This document shows, one piece after another, positions 51,023 to 60,323 of a DNA stretch of 64,000 nucleotides (its first letter is position 1; the number at the start of each line of letters is the position of its first letter). The stretch lies in the NCBI GenBank assembly GCA_023423895.1, contig JAFAER010000001.1, positions 1 through 64,000 of the forward strand. Reading direction: 5' to 3'. Under the pieces are notes generated by a model. That model searched no databases and was not told the DNA's origin. It saw nothing but the letters and a program-made list of their open reading frames with translations. Made by a program: the position numbers and the translations under genes. This DNA comes from Pseudomonadota bacterium (GTDB lineage: Bacteria; Myxococcota_A; Polyangia; Polyangiales; Polyangiaceae).

Positions 51023-51768
51023 GACGAGAAGCTCCTCAAGAGAGAGCCGACGAGCAGATGCCAGCCGTCGACGACGACGAACAGAAGTAACTTGAGAGGG
51101 AGACTGATCGAGGCGGGCGGGACCATCATCATGCCCAGCGCCATGAGGATGGCGGCCACGGCGAGATCGATGACGAGGAACGGCAACAGAACGAGGACGC
51201 CCATCTGGAAGGCGGTGGTGAGCTCGCTCACCACGAACGCGGGAGATGCGACGCGCATCGGCACTTCCTCCTCGGTCGACGGCAGCGGCGTGTGCGAAGC
51301 CTCGTAGAAGAGCGCCAGGTCGGCCTCACGCGTCTGCCGGAGCATGAACGAGCGCAGCGGGACCGAGGCACGCTCGAGGGCGGCCGCCTCGTCGATCTTT
51401 CCCGCTGCGTAGGGCTCGTAGGCGTCCTTCATGACGGCATTGGTCACCGGCGCCATCGTGAACATCGTCAAGAAGAGCGCGAGCCCGACGAGGACCTGGC
51501 TCGGCGGCGCTTGCTGGGCGCCGATGCCTTGCTTGACGAACGACAGCACGACGACGATGCGCGTGAACGACGTCATCGTCAGCACGATGGCCGGGAGAAG
51601 CGAGAGCAGCGTGAGGAGCGCGAGCACCTTCAACTGCGGAGCGAGGCCCGGCCCGCCGCCGAGAGAGAGGAGATCCGGCGCCGCGGCCGGAGCAGCGAGC
51701 GCCTCGCCCGACGTCGCGACGACCGCGAGGAGCGCAACGACGAGCGCGACGAGACGTTTCGCTTTCAT
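51019..51768 (-). CDS. fliP: Flagellar export protein FliP
   Basis: This 249-residue export-gate core protein has a cleavable signal peptide and the FliP motifs LLSLLPAIVLTMTSFTRIVVVLSF, SQVLVGLALFLTMFTMAPV, FVVSELTTAFQMGVLVLLPFLVIDL and GMMMVPPASISLPLKLLLFV. The length is typical. Its start overlaps fliO and its end overlaps fliQ by 4 bp each. Confidence 0.96.
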   Translation of the reverse strand: MKAKRLVALVVALLAVVATSGEALAAPAAAPDLLSLGGGPGLAPQLKVLALLTLLSLLPAIVLTMTSFTRIVVVLSFVKQGIGAQQAPPSQVLVGLALFLTMFTMAPVTNAVMKDAYEPYAAGKIDEAAALERASVPLRSFMLRQTREADLALFYEASHTPLPSTEEEVPMRVASPAFVVSELTTAFQMGVLVLLPFLVIDLAVAAILMALGMMMVPPASISLPLKLLLFVVVDGWHLLVGSLLRSFSS

Positions 51769-52508
51769 CCTTCCACCGGACGGGCGATGCGACGGGTCTT
51801 GCGAGCGGGAGCTTCGTCCGCGGCCGCGGGCGGAGGCTCGAGCGCAAGGAGCAGCCCTTTTGCCTGCCCCTCGACGCGCGTGAGCTTCGCCGACTTCGCT
51901 TGAGCGGCACGAGGCGTAGCCGAGCTCGTCAGCGCAGACCCGGACGCGGGCTTGGGATCGACGCGAAGCTCACCGAGGAGAGCGCGCGCTCGGTCGGCGA
52001 CCTGGAGCATCGGACGCGGGGCATCGTCGGCTTCTTCGTCTTCACGCGCGGAGGTCGTCTCGCCGACGGGCTCGCTCGGGCCGTCGAGGACGGCGAGGCT
52101 CTGGACGGCTCCAGGGGTCATTCCGACGAGGAGTCGCGTGCCTTCGACCTCGATGACCAGGAGCTCGCTACGAACGCCGACGGACCGGCGGCTCAGAATG
52201 TCGATCCGCGAGGTCGGAGCCGTGGGACGAACACCGCGACGCTTTCGCAGCCAGAGGCCGGCCGCGGTGGCGACGCCGATGCCGAGGAGGAGCTTGTAGC
52301 CGAACGGGGTGCCCTCGTTCGTGGGCGCCAGTGCGAGCGGCTTGCTCGGGCGGGTGGCGAGCGGCGTGGCCGGCGCCTCGGCTCGAGGTTCGGCCTCGGG
52401 AGCTTGGGCCGGCGCAGGTGCAGGTGTGGGAGCGGGCTCGTCGGCGCTGGCCGGGAGCGTCACCGACGCGAGCGTCAAAGCCATGACGGCTGCGAGAAAG
52501 GCTTTCAT
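51765..52508 (-). CDS. fliO: Flagellar assembly protein FliO
   Basis: This 247-residue protein has a signal peptide, a Pro/Ala-rich linker (24-65), a membrane helix (YKLLLGIGVATAAGLWL) and the cytoplasmic FliO core ILSRRSVGVRSELLVIEVEGTRLLVGMTPGAVQSLAVL. It helps FliP oligomerise. It is longer than usual because of the linker and a C-terminal extension. The ATG overlaps fliN by 4 bp. Confidence 0.88.
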   Translation of the reverse strand: MKAFLAAVMALTLASVTLPASADEPAPTPAPAPAQAPEAEPRAEAPATPLATRPSKPLALAPTNEGTPFGYKLLLGIGVATAAGLWLRKRRGVRPTAPTSRIDILSRRSVGVRSELLVIEVEGTRLLVGMTPGAVQSLAVLDGPSEPVGETTSAREDEEADDAPRPMLQVADRARALLGELRVDPKPASGSALTSSATPRAAQAKSAKLTRVEGQAKGLLLALEPPPAAADEAPARKTRRIARPVEG

Positions 52509-52837
52509 TGCGCCTCCGACGCCGACACCGGCGACAGGCTGGGGAGGTCGTGCTCGGACTCCTCGGAGGAGCCGGCAGCCACGATCTCGGTGATTCGCAG
52601 GCCGTAGCGGTCGCCGACCACGACGGCCTCTCCGCGGCCGATCAGGCGGCCGTTCACGACGATCTCCAGCGGCTCCCCTGCCGCCTTGTCGAGCTCGAGC
52701 GTCTGGCCAGCGCCGAGACGCAGCAGATCGCCGATCTTCATCCGCTTGCGCCCAATCTCGAGCGTCACCTCGACCTCCACGTCGCGCAGCAGTCCGAGCG
52801 CTGCGCCGACGGGTGCACCGTTTCGCCTGTTCGTCAT
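52505..52837 (-). CDS. fliN: Flagellar motor switch protein FliN
   Basis: This 110-residue C-ring protein has a SpoA domain: LRDVEVEVTLEIGRKRMKIGDLLRLGAGQTLELDKAAGEPLEIVVNGRLIGRGEAVVVGDRYGLRITEI is the full conserved pattern. ATG 52837 has AAGGAC upstream; a TTG six codons earlier is less likely. It is the first gene of the fliN-O-P-Q-R-flhB operon and divergent from cheA. Confidence 0.95.
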   Translation of the reverse strand: MTNRRNGAPVGAALGLLRDVEVEVTLEIGRKRMKIGDLLRLGAGQTLELDKAAGEPLEIVVNGRLIGRGEAVVVGDRYGLRITEIVAAGSSEESEHDLPSLSPVSASEAQ

Positions 52838-52873
52838 GGCGTGGCCGTCCTTCAAGGCGCATGCCGCGACCGA

Positions 52874-52899
52874 GCGTCAAAACGTTGTCGTTCTGACGC
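52874..52899. promoter_or_regulatory. 11-bp inverted repeat upstream of fliN
   Basis: GCGTCAAAACG-ttgt-CGTTCTGACGC has one mismatch between the arms. It lies 37 bp upstream of the fliN ATG in the 294-bp divergent region shared with cheA. It may be an operator for either operon. No clear sigma-54 or sigma-28 site is seen in this region. Confidence 0.4.
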
Positions 52900-53131
52900 C
52901 CCTGAACGTCGACGCTCTTCCGCCGTGATCTCGTTCGACCGATGCCGCCCTGCGCACCGCTCCACGCTCGCCTCTTCGACCACGCGACGATCGCGATCGC
53001 TCATCGCGACGACGCGCCGTCCGTCACCTCTTCGACGCGCCGAGCGTCGACGGCGGCGGTGCGCCGATCAGGCCTGACCGCCTGGTCGCACTCCGACGGG
53101 GCTCGATGACTTCCACCTCCCGAGGTCGGTC

Positions 53132-55387
53132 ATGGACATGACGCTTGATGACGAACTGCTGAAGGAGTTTCTCCTCGAAAGCACGGAGAACCTCACCCAG
53201 CTCGATCGCGACTTCGTCGCGCTGGAGAAGAACCCCGACGACCGCGAGCGGCTCGGCGCAATTTTCCGGTGCGTCCACACTCTCAAGGGGACATCCGGCT
53301 TCTTCGGCTTCACCAAGCTCGAGTCCCTCACTCACGTCGGCGAGAACCTGCTGAGTCGCCTCCGCGACGGCGAGCTCACGCTCACGGTAGAGCTGACGTC
53401 GCTCTTGCTCACGATGGTCGACGCCGTTCGCGCGATCCTCACCTCGATCGAGACGTCGCAGACGGAAGGCGACGAGGACGTCCAGGCGCTCATCGCCGAG
53501 CTCGCACGCGCCGCTACCAGCGATAGCGCCGTCGCACCCGAGCCGCCGGCGGCGAAGCTCGCCGCGCCCGTCCCGACGAAAGAGGAGCCACCGACGGCCA
53601 CGGTCGTCGCGCTGCCCACGCCCGCGGCGCGCCTGTCCGTCGTGCCGCGTCCACAGCCGCCGGCGCCTGCGGAGCCCCCCAGCCCCCCGGAGCCGGATGC
53701 GGCCTCGCCGAAGAGTCCAGCGGTCGCGGACACGACGATCCGCGTCGACGTCGGGCTGCTCGACCGAGTGATGAACCTCGTCGGAGAGCTGGTGCTGACC
53801 CGCAACCAGATCCTGCAGTTCAGCAACACGATGCGGGACCCGTCGTTCCTCAATGCGTCGCAGCGCCTGAACCTCCTCACGACCGAGCTGCAGGAAGGCG
53901 TGATGAAGACGCGAATGCAGCCCATCGGAAACGTGTGGAACAAGTTCCCGCGCGTCGTCCGAGATCTGGCGCACGCCTGCGGAAAGCGCGTCGAGCTCGA
54001 GCTGGACGGCACGGAGACGGAGCTCGATCGAACCATCATCGAGGCGATCAAAGATCCGTTGACCCACGCCGTCCGGAACGCCGTGGACCACGGCATCGAG
54101 TCGCCCGACAAGCGCCGGCTCACCGGGAAGCCGGAGATCGGACGCCTGCTGCTCCGCGCCTTCCACGAGGGCGGACAGGTGAACATCGAGGTCTCCGACG
54201 ACGGAGCCGGACTCGACATCGAACGCATCCGCGCGCGCGCCGTCGAGAGAGGACTCGTATCCGCCGACCGCGCCGGGCGGATGAGCGAGCGCGAAGTCGG
54301 GCATCTGATCTTCCAGCCGGGGTTCTCCACGGCCGACAAGGTCACGAATGTGTCCGGACGCGGCGTCGGCATGGACGTCGTGAAGACCAACATCGAGAAG
54401 ATCGGCGGCACCGTCGACATCTCCTCACGCCGCGGTCTCGGCTCCACGATCAAGATCAAGATCCCGCTCACCCTCGCGATCATCCCCGCGCTGATCGTCA
54501 CGCAGGGCGCCGAGCGGTTCGCGATCCCGCAGGTGAACCTCCTCGAGCTCGTTCGCCTCGAGGGCGACCAGGCACGCCGCGGCCTCGAGCGCCTCCACGG
54601 CACCACCGTCTACCGGCTCCGCGGCAACCTCCTCCCGCTCGTGTTCCTCGACAAGGCGCTCGAGCTGAAAGGCCCTACGGCAACGGACGACGTCGTGAAC
54701 ATCGTGGTGCTCCAGGCGGACGATCGCCAGTTCGGGCTCGTCGTCGGCGGGATCAGCGACACGGAGGAGATCGTCGTGAAGCCGCTGGGCAAGGAGCTCA
54801 AAGGGATCAGCGCATTCGCCGGCGCGACGATCATGGGCGACGGCAAGGTCGCGCTGATCCTCGACGTGCTCGGCATCGCGCAGCGCGCAAACGTCGTCTC
54901 CGCCTCGAGGGAACGTGCGCTCGCAGAGCGCGTCGCCACGGGCTCCACGGATGGAGAGCGCAAGGAATCGCTGCTTCTCTTCCGAGCGGGCAACTCGGGC
55001 CGCATGGCGATCCCGCTGTCGATGGTCGCGCGTCTCGAAGAGATCCCCGTCGAGCGAATCGAGCGCGCGTGCGGACAAGACGTCGTCCAGTACCGCGGCG
55101 TGATCCTCCCGCTCATCGACCTGGGAGGCGCGGGTGTCAGCGCTCGGTCGGAGTCGGCATCGCCGCTCCAGGTCATCGTCTACTCGGAGGGAGACAGGAG
55201 CATCGGCCTCGTCGTCGATCAGATCCTCGACATCGTCGAAGAGACGCTCACCGTCCGCCGCTCGGTCGCGCGCGAAGGAGTGCTCGGAGCGGCTGTCGTC
55301 CAGGGGAAGGTGACCGACCTCCTGGACATCCAGTCCGTCATCCGATGCCACGCCCCCGCGTTCTTCGAAGGGGCAGCGGCTGCCTGA
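53132..55387 (+). CDS. cheA: Chemotaxis histidine kinase CheA with two CheW domains
   Basis: In this 751-residue kinase, Hpt domain H49 lies in HTLKGTSGFFGF. No P2 domain is evident; a Pro-rich linker spans ~140-205. The dimerisation domain has LLDRVMNLVGELVLTRNQI. The ATPase domain has HAVRNAVDHGIESPDKR, DDGAGLDIERI and FSTADKVTNVSGRGVGMDVVK. The C terminus holds two CheW-like domains (~445-590 and ~605-745), one more than usual. It opens the chemotaxis operon and lies next to flagellar genes, so it probably controls flagellar rotation. Confidence 0.95.
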   Translation: MDMTLDDELLKEFLLESTENLTQLDRDFVALEKNPDDRERLGAIFRCVHTLKGTSGFFGFTKLESLTHVGENLLSRLRDGELTLTVELTSLLLTMVDAVRAILTSIETSQTEGDEDVQALIAELARAATSDSAVAPEPPAAKLAAPVPTKEEPPTATVVALPTPAARLSVVPRPQPPAPAEPPSPPEPDAASPKSPAVADTTIRVDVGLLDRVMNLVGELVLTRNQILQFSNTMRDPSFLNASQRLNLLTTELQEGVMKTRMQPIGNVWNKFPRVVRDLAHACGKRVELELDGTETELDRTIIEAIKDPLTHAVRNAVDHGIESPDKRRLTGKPEIGRLLLRAFHEGGQVNIEVSDDGAGLDIERIRARAVERGLVSADRAGRMSEREVGHLIFQPGFSTADKVTNVSGRGVGMDVVKTNIEKIGGTVDISSRRGLGSTIKIKIPLTLAIIPALIVTQGAERFAIPQVNLLELVRLEGDQARRGLERLHGTTVYRLRGNLLPLVFLDKALELKGPTATDDVVNIVVLQADDRQFGLVVGGISDTEEIVVKPLGKELKGISAFAGATIMGDGKVALILDVLGIAQRANVVSASRERALAERVATGSTDGERKESLLLFRAGNSGRMAIPLSMVARLEEIPVERIERACGQDVVQYRGVILPLIDLGGAGVSARSESASPLQVIVYSEGDRSIGLVVDQILDIVEETLTVRRSVAREGVLGAAVVQGKVTDLLDIQSVIRCHAPAFFEGAAAA

Positions 55388-55405
55388 GCCACGGGAGACA
55401 CGATC

Positions 55406-55855
55406 ATGATCGGCCAGCTCTGCACCTTCGTCCTCGGCGACTACCTCTTCGGAGTCGACGTGAGGAACGTCCAAGAAGTCATCCGACACCTCGACATGAC
55501 GCCCGTACCGCTCGCGTCTTCGGTCGTACGCGGGCTCATCAACCTCCGCGGCCAGATCGTCACGGCGATCGAGATGCGGCAGCGGCTCGGGCTACCGCCG
55601 CGGGCGGGGGCAGAGCCGATGAACGTCGTCGTCTGCACCGGCGACGGCATCATCAGCCTGCTCGTCGACGAGATCGGTGACGTCGTCGAGGTCGACGAGC
55701 GCAGGTTCGAGCGCGCACCGGAGACGATGACGGGCGCGTTCCGCGAGCTCGTCCCCGGCGTCTACAAGCTCGATGGACGGCTGCTGCTCGTCCTCGATGT
55801 GGAACGCGTCACTGCAGAGGGGCCGCCGGGACATCGCCACGAGAAGGCGGCGTGA
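55406..55855 (+). CDS. cheW: Chemotaxis coupling protein CheW
   Basis: This 149-residue adaptor couples receptors to CheA. The motifs CTFVLGDYLFGVDVRNVQEVI, VRGLINLRGQIVTAIEMRQRLGL and SLLVDEIGDVVEV are typical, ending with YKLDGRLLLVLDVERV. It follows cheA by 18 bp. Confidence 0.95.
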   Translation: MIGQLCTFVLGDYLFGVDVRNVQEVIRHLDMTPVPLASSVVRGLINLRGQIVTAIEMRQRLGLPPRAGAEPMNVVVCTGDGIISLLVDEIGDVVEVDERRFERAPETMTGAFRELVPGVYKLDGRLLLVLDVERVTAEGPPGHRHEKAA

Positions 55856-55862
55856 GGATCAG

Positions 55863-55886
55863 GCCGTCGCGACGACGGCGCATTTT
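55863..55886 (+). terminator. Short hairpin with T-run between cheW and the receptor gene
   Basis: A perfect 7-bp stem (GCCGTCG-cga-CGACGGC) is followed three bases later by TTTT. It lies just before the ribosome site of the receptor gene. It may attenuate transcription within the operon. Confidence 0.35.
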
Positions 55887-55897
55887 GGAGAACGACG

Positions 55898-57367
55898 ATG
55901 GAAAGAGAAGCACAGCAGGAGACTGAAACGCCGAGTGCGCCGCGTCTGGTGAAGCGCGACGAGGTCCGCTCGCTCCGCCAGCGCGTGATGGAGCTCGAGG
56001 TCCAACTCGAGGCCATCACGAAGTCCAGCGCGGTGACCGAGCTCGGAATGGATGGCACGTTCCAGACGGCGAACGACATCTTCCTCGCCACGTTCGGGTA
56101 CACGTTCGACGAGCTCCAGGGCCGGCATCACAGCATGCTCGTCGCCCGGGAGGACGCAGCCGCCGTGCCGTACCGGTCGTTCTGGGAGGCGCTGCGCGCC
56201 GGCCGCGTGAGTGGCGGCGAGAGCCGGTGCGTCGGCAAGAACGGCAACCCGATCTGGGTCCACGCCGTCTACACCCCGGTCTTCGACGCCGAGGGCCGCC
56301 CCTACAAGATCGTGGGGATCGCCTGGGACGTCACGGCAACGAAGAACCTCGAAGCCGAGAAGGCCGAGCTCGAGCTGCGCGAGGCGGAGACGCGCGAGCG
56401 AGAGAAGGCACAGGCCGACGATCTTCGTCGCCGCGTCGACGCGATGCTCGAGGTGGTGGACGCCGCCGCGCGAGGCGACCTCACGAAGACGGTCGCCATC
56501 GCCGGGGATGACGCCATCGGGCGCATGGGACAGGGGCTCGACAAGCTGCTGGGCACGATTCGCACGAGCATCTCGGCGATCGCGATGAACGCGACGACCC
56601 TCGGTGCGGCGTCCGAGCAGCTCTCCGCCGTGAGCAAGCAGATGTCGGGCGGCGCCAACGAGACGACGCAGCAGGCGAACGCCGTCTCGGCGGCGACCGA
56701 GCAGGTGCACCGCAGCGTCCAGACGGTCGCCACGGGCACGGAGGAGATGTCCTCCAGCATTCGCGAGATCGCCAAGAACGCTTCGGAGGCCGCGCGTGTG
56801 GCGACCGGCGCCGTCAAGGTGGCCCAGACGACGAACTCCACGATCGCGAAGCTGGGTGATTCGAGCGCGGACATCGGCAAGGTCATCAAGGTGATCACGT
56901 CGATCGCTCAGCAGACCAACCTGCTCGCGCTCAACGCGACGATCGAAGCCGCCCGCGCCGGCGAAGCCGGAAAGGGCTTCGCGGTCGTCGCGAACGAGGT
57001 CAAGGAGCTCGCGAAGGAGACCGCGAAGGCGACCGAGGACATCAGCCAGAAGATCGAGACGATCCAGACGGACACGCGTTCTGCCGTCGCGGCGATCGCG
57101 CAGATCGGACAGGTCATCGCTCAGATCAACGATCTCCAAGGCGCCATTGCGAGCGCCGTCGAAGAGCAGACCGCAACGACGAACGAGATGGCGCGCAACG
57201 TCGCCGACGCCGCCCGCGGAAGCGGCGACATCGCACGCAACATCACCGGCGTCGCGCACGCGGCCCAGCAGACGGCGAACGGCGCGAGCGACACGGCTCG
57301 AGCCTCGACCGAGCTCTCCCGCATGGCGTCGGACCTGCAGAGGCTGGTGTCGCAGTTCGCGTACTGA
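55898..57367 (+). CDS. Soluble PAS-domain chemoreceptor
   Basis: This 489-residue methyl-accepting protein has no membrane segment. An N-terminal coiled coil (15-40) leads into a PAS domain (~45-150; GTFQTANDIFLATFGYT, GNPIWVHAVYTPVFDAEGRPYKIVGIAWDVT). A HAMP-like helix region and a full MA signalling domain follow, with hairpin tip QQTNLLALNATIEAARAGEAGKGFAVVANEVKEL. It is probably part of a cytoplasmic array sensing redox state or metabolism through PAS; the ligand is unknown. GGAG precedes the ATG. Confidence 0.92.
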   Translation: MEREAQQETETPSAPRLVKRDEVRSLRQRVMELEVQLEAITKSSAVTELGMDGTFQTANDIFLATFGYTFDELQGRHHSMLVAREDAAAVPYRSFWEALRAGRVSGGESRCVGKNGNPIWVHAVYTPVFDAEGRPYKIVGIAWDVTATKNLEAEKAELELREAETREREKAQADDLRRRVDAMLEVVDAAARGDLTKTVAIAGDDAIGRMGQGLDKLLGTIRTSISAIAMNATTLGAASEQLSAVSKQMSGGANETTQQANAVSAATEQVHRSVQTVATGTEEMSSSIREIAKNASEAARVATGAVKVAQTTNSTIAKLGDSSADIGKVIKVITSIAQQTNLLALNATIEAARAGEAGKGFAVVANEVKELAKETAKATEDISQKIETIQTDTRSAVAAIAQIGQVIAQINDLQGAIASAVEEQTATTNEMARNVADAARGSGDIARNITGVAHAAQQTANGASDTARASTELSRMASDLQRLVSQFAY

Positions 57368-57396
57368 GGGCTTCCGCTCCCCAGCGGCCTCTGCCT

Positions 57397-57427
57397 GCCC
57401 CGCATTGTCCCATGGACGGTGCGGGGC
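57397..57427 (+). terminator. Strong hairpin between receptor gene and cheY
   Basis: GCCCCGCA-tt-GTCC-cat-GGAC-gg-TGCGGGGC forms a 12-bp stem with one internal loop. It lies 50 bp before the cheY GTG. There is no U-tract, so it is a terminator-like or processing structure. Confidence 0.45.
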
Positions 57428-57476
57428 TCGGGCACGAGGGGCCTCCGGGACGGCGCCCAACCAGGAGCCAGTCATC

Positions 57477-57845
57477 GTGAAAGCACTGATTGTCGACGAC
57501 TCGAGAGCCATCCGCGCCATCATCCGACGCATCCTGAGGGATCTCGGCTTCGAGACGCTCGAGGCTGGCAACGGACGCGAAGCACTCGACAAGCTCGCCA
57601 CCGCCGACGTGCAGCTCGCCGTCGTCGACTGGAACATGCCGGTCATGGATGGCTACGCGCTCGTGCGCGCGCTCCGCGACGACAGCACCCACGATCCGAT
57701 GCGCATCCTGATGGTCACGACGGAGACTGGCGCCGAGTGGATCGCCGCCGCCCTCGCCGCCGGAGCAAGTGAATACCTGATGAAGCCGTTCACGCGCGAT
57801 GCCGTGATGGAGAAGCTCGCCCTGCTCGGGCTGGTGGAGGTCTGA
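57477..57845 (+). CDS. cheY: CheY-type response regulator (first copy)
   Basis: This 122-residue single receiver domain has the acidic pair D7/D8 in LIVDDSRAI, phospho-acceptor Asp in VVDWNMPVMDG, Thr in VTTETG and Lys in LMKPFTRD. The WNMPxMDG pattern is typical of flagellar-switch CheY. The start is a GTG with AGGAG nine bases upstream. cheB starts directly after its stop. Confidence 0.92.
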   Translation: MKALIVDDSRAIRAIIRRILRDLGFETLEAGNGREALDKLATADVQLAVVDWNMPVMDGYALVRALRDDSTHDPMRILMVTTETGAEWIAAALAAGASEYLMKPFTRDAVMEKLALLGLVEV

Positions 57846-58961
57846 ATGGCGTCTCGCGTCCGTGTGCTGGTGGTCGACGACTCCGTCGTCGTACGCCGTG
57901 TTCTCTCCGACATCATCTCGTCCGACCCGGACCTCGAGGTCGTCGGTACCGCCGCGACCGCACCGATCGCGCTACAGAAGCTTCCCCAGCTCACGCCCGA
58001 CATCGTGGTGCTCGACGTCGAGATGCCCGAGATGGACGGCATCGAAGCCGCTCGGCGCATCCGAGCCGGTTGGCCGCGGCTTCCAATCCTCATGTGCAGC
58101 ACGCTCACCGCGCGTGGAGCGGACGTCACGTTGCAAGCGCTCTCCGCAGGCGCTTCCGACTACGTCTCGAAGCCGACGAGCATCGGGGCCCGCGATGCAG
58201 GCGACGCCCTCCAGGCATTCAAGGAGAGCCTCATCCCGAAGCTCAAGGCATTGACGACCGGCCGCGCGCGCGAGCTCCTCGCCACGCGACCTCCTGAGCC
58301 CACGCCTTCGCCTCCGCGCGTGCTCTCTTCCTCGCGCTCGCGCCTCGTCACGCCGGTGTCCGTCATCGCGATCGGTAGCTCGACGGGCGGCCCCAATGCG
58401 CTCGCAGAGGTCTTTCGGCACCTGCCCGCGAACATCGGGGTGCCGATCGTGGTCGTGCAGCACATGCCTCCGCTCTTCACGCGCATGCTGGCAGAACGTT
58501 TGACGACGGGCTCCGCCATCCCCGTGAAGGAGGCTCAGGACGGCGACGAGCTGCTCCCCGGTCAGGGCTACATCGCGCCCGGCGACTACCATGTTCATCT
58601 CGTCCGCGATCGTCACGCCGTTCGCGTCTCGCTCGGCCAGGAGGCGCCGGAGAACTCGTGCCGCCCGGCTGTCGACGTGACCTTCCGCTCGCTGGCGCGC
58701 ATCTACGGCCCCGGCGTCCTCGGCGCCGTGCTCACCGGAATGGGCCAGGACGGGACGCGTGGTGCCCGGGTGATCGTCGAGGCGGGTGGCATCGTCATCG
58801 TCCAGGACCGCGAGACCAGTGTCGTCGCGAGCATGCCGATGTCGGTCGCCGCTGCCGGGCTCGCCGAGGCGTCCTATCCACTCCACGAGATCGGGGGCGA
58901 GCTCGCAACACGTGCCTGGCGGTCACGCGCGAAGGCATCGCTCATGAAGGTAGCCCCGTGA
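57846..58961 (+). CDS. cheB: Chemotaxis methylesterase CheB
   Basis: This 371-residue enzyme removes methyl groups from receptors. The receiver (1-120) has VVDDSVVVRRVL and VLDVEMPEMDG. The esterase domain (~175-365) has the triad Ser in GSSTGGPNAL, His in VQHMPPLFT and Asp in MGQDGTRG. It overlaps cheR by GTGA and forms the adaptation module with it. Confidence 0.95.
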   Translation: MASRVRVLVVDDSVVVRRVLSDIISSDPDLEVVGTAATAPIALQKLPQLTPDIVVLDVEMPEMDGIEAARRIRAGWPRLPILMCSTLTARGADVTLQALSAGASDYVSKPTSIGARDAGDALQAFKESLIPKLKALTTGRARELLATRPPEPTPSPPRVLSSSRSRLVTPVSVIAIGSSTGGPNALAEVFRHLPANIGVPIVVVQHMPPLFTRMLAERLTTGSAIPVKEAQDGDELLPGQGYIAPGDYHVHLVRDRHAVRVSLGQEAPENSCRPAVDVTFRSLARIYGPGVLGAVLTGMGQDGTRGARVIVEAGGIVIVQDRETSVVASMPMSVAAAGLAEASYPLHEIGGELATRAWRSRAKASLMKVAP

Positions 58962-59818
58962 CCACGTCATCCGAAGCGCTCGCATATTTGCGTGATCTGT
59001 TGCGCCGCCGCTCGGCCATCGTCCTCGACGGCACCAAGGACTACCTCGTCGAGTCGCGCCTCGCGCCCGTCGCGCGGGAGTCCGGGCTCGCGTCCATCGA
59101 TGCCCTGCTGCTCGAGGTCGTCAAACGCAACGAGACCGGCCCCGCCGCGCGGAAGGTCATCGAAGCGATGACGACGAACGAGACGTCGTTCTTCCGCGAC
59201 ATTCATCCGTGGGAGACGCTGCGCAAGACGCTGCTGCCGGAGCTCGTGCGTGCACGACGCGCGCAGCGACGCCTCCGCATCTGGTGCGCCGCTGCCTCCA
59301 CGGGGCAGGAGCCGTACACCATCGCGATGATCATCCGCGAGCACTTCCCCGAGCTCGCATCCTGGGACATCCAGCTCCTCGGAACGGACATCAACACGGC
59401 GGTGCTCGAGCGGGCCGCCGAGGGTGTGTTCCGACAGCACGAGGTGAATCGAGGGCTACCTGCGCCGATGCTCGTCAAATACTTCGAGCGGGCCGGCCTC
59501 GACTGGCAGATCAGGCCGGAGGTTCGACGCATGGTCGTCTTCAAGGAACTGAATCTGATCGGGCGCTGGTCGTTGTTCTCGACGCAGGACCTGGTCTTCA
59601 TGCGGAACGTCCTCATCTATTTCGACGTCGCGACGAAGCGCGAGATCCTCCGCCGGACGCGCGAGAACCTCGAGCACGACGGATATCTCGTGCTCGGAGG
59701 CGCCGAGACGACGTGGAACATCGACGAGGGCTACGTGCCCGTCCAGGCCGGCGCGACGGTCGTGTACCAGCCGAACCCGCTCGACCAGCAGAGGAGGACC
59801 GCCGGTGCAGGGCGTTGA
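58958..59818 (+). CDS. cheR: Chemotaxis methyltransferase CheR
   Basis: This 286-residue SAM-dependent methyltransferase modifies receptor glutamates. The N-terminal helical domain and MTTNETSFFRD, WCAAASTGQEPYTIAMI (SAM loop), LLGTDINTAVLERA and FMRNVLIYFD are the CheR signature. The GTG start overlaps cheB by 4 bp. There is no C-terminal TPR. It overlaps the CheX-like gene by 14 bp. Confidence 0.95.
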   Translation: MTTSSEALAYLRDLLRRRSAIVLDGTKDYLVESRLAPVARESGLASIDALLLEVVKRNETGPAARKVIEAMTTNETSFFRDIHPWETLRKTLLPELVRARRAQRRLRIWCAAASTGQEPYTIAMIIREHFPELASWDIQLLGTDINTAVLERAAEGVFRQHEVNRGLPAPMLVKYFERAGLDWQIRPEVRRMVVFKELNLIGRWSLFSTQDLVFMRNVLIYFDVATKREILRRTRENLEHDGYLVLGGAETTWNIDEGYVPVQAGATVVYQPNPLDQQRRTAGAGR

Positions 59819-60323
59819 CGAAGCGATCTGCGCCATCACCCAGGAGGTCCTCGCCTCCTTCGGTTGTACGGCGGCTCCGAGCTCCGAGCTCGAGCTCAGC
59901 GACGGCCTGACGTCATCCGTCGAGATCGAGGGCGCCTCACGCGCGACGATCGCGGTGCGCATGTCGGCCTCCCTCGTCTGCACGCTCGCCATCGGTCTGC
60001 TTTGCGAAGACCGCGATGCTCCGACCAACGAGGACGTCGAAGACATCGCCGGCGAGATCGCCCACATGATCGGAGGCAACCTGAAGAGCGTCCTGCCGGG
60101 ACCGAATCGGATCTCCATCCCAGCACCAGGAGAAGGTCGGGAAGGTCGGGCTTGCAGCGAGTCGCTACCCGCCACCTCGGGCCTGCCGTCATCCTCGTCA
60201 TCCCAGATGGCGGCACTGCCGCCGACGCTCCAACCACTTGCTGCCCGGACGTTCGTCTTCGACTGCGAGCCGGGGCACTTCGCCGTCACGGTGACATTTC
60301 ACGACCGAGAGGAGAAATTCTGA
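59805..60323 (+). CDS. CheX-like CheY-phosphatase family protein
   Basis: This 172-residue protein has a central segment NEDVEDIAGEIAHMIGGNLKSVLPG that matches the CheX/CheC helix (E-x2-N-x3-GN), but the catalytic Asn is His here. FDCEPGHFAVTVTF at the end fits the last strands of the fold. A Ser/Pro-rich loop of about 30 residues is inserted before them. It may dephosphorylate CheY, or bind it without activity. The start is a GTG with GAGGAGG upstream. It overlaps cheR and the second cheY, whose ATG shares one base with its stop. Confidence 0.7.
   Translation: MQGVDEAICAITQEVLASFGCTAAPSSELELSDGLTSSVEIEGASRATIAVRMSASLVCTLAIGLLCEDRDAPTNEDVEDIAGEIAHMIGGNLKSVLPGPNRISIPAPGEGREGRACSESLPATSGLPSSSSSQMAALPPTLQPLAARTFVFDCEPGHFAVTVTFHDREEKF

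Noticed and set aside
48901..52837. Virulence-type (injectisome) type III secretion system
   Set aside because: fliO, fliN, flhF, flagellin, cap and FliS are present, and no secretin or needle gene is seen, so this is a flagellar apparatus.
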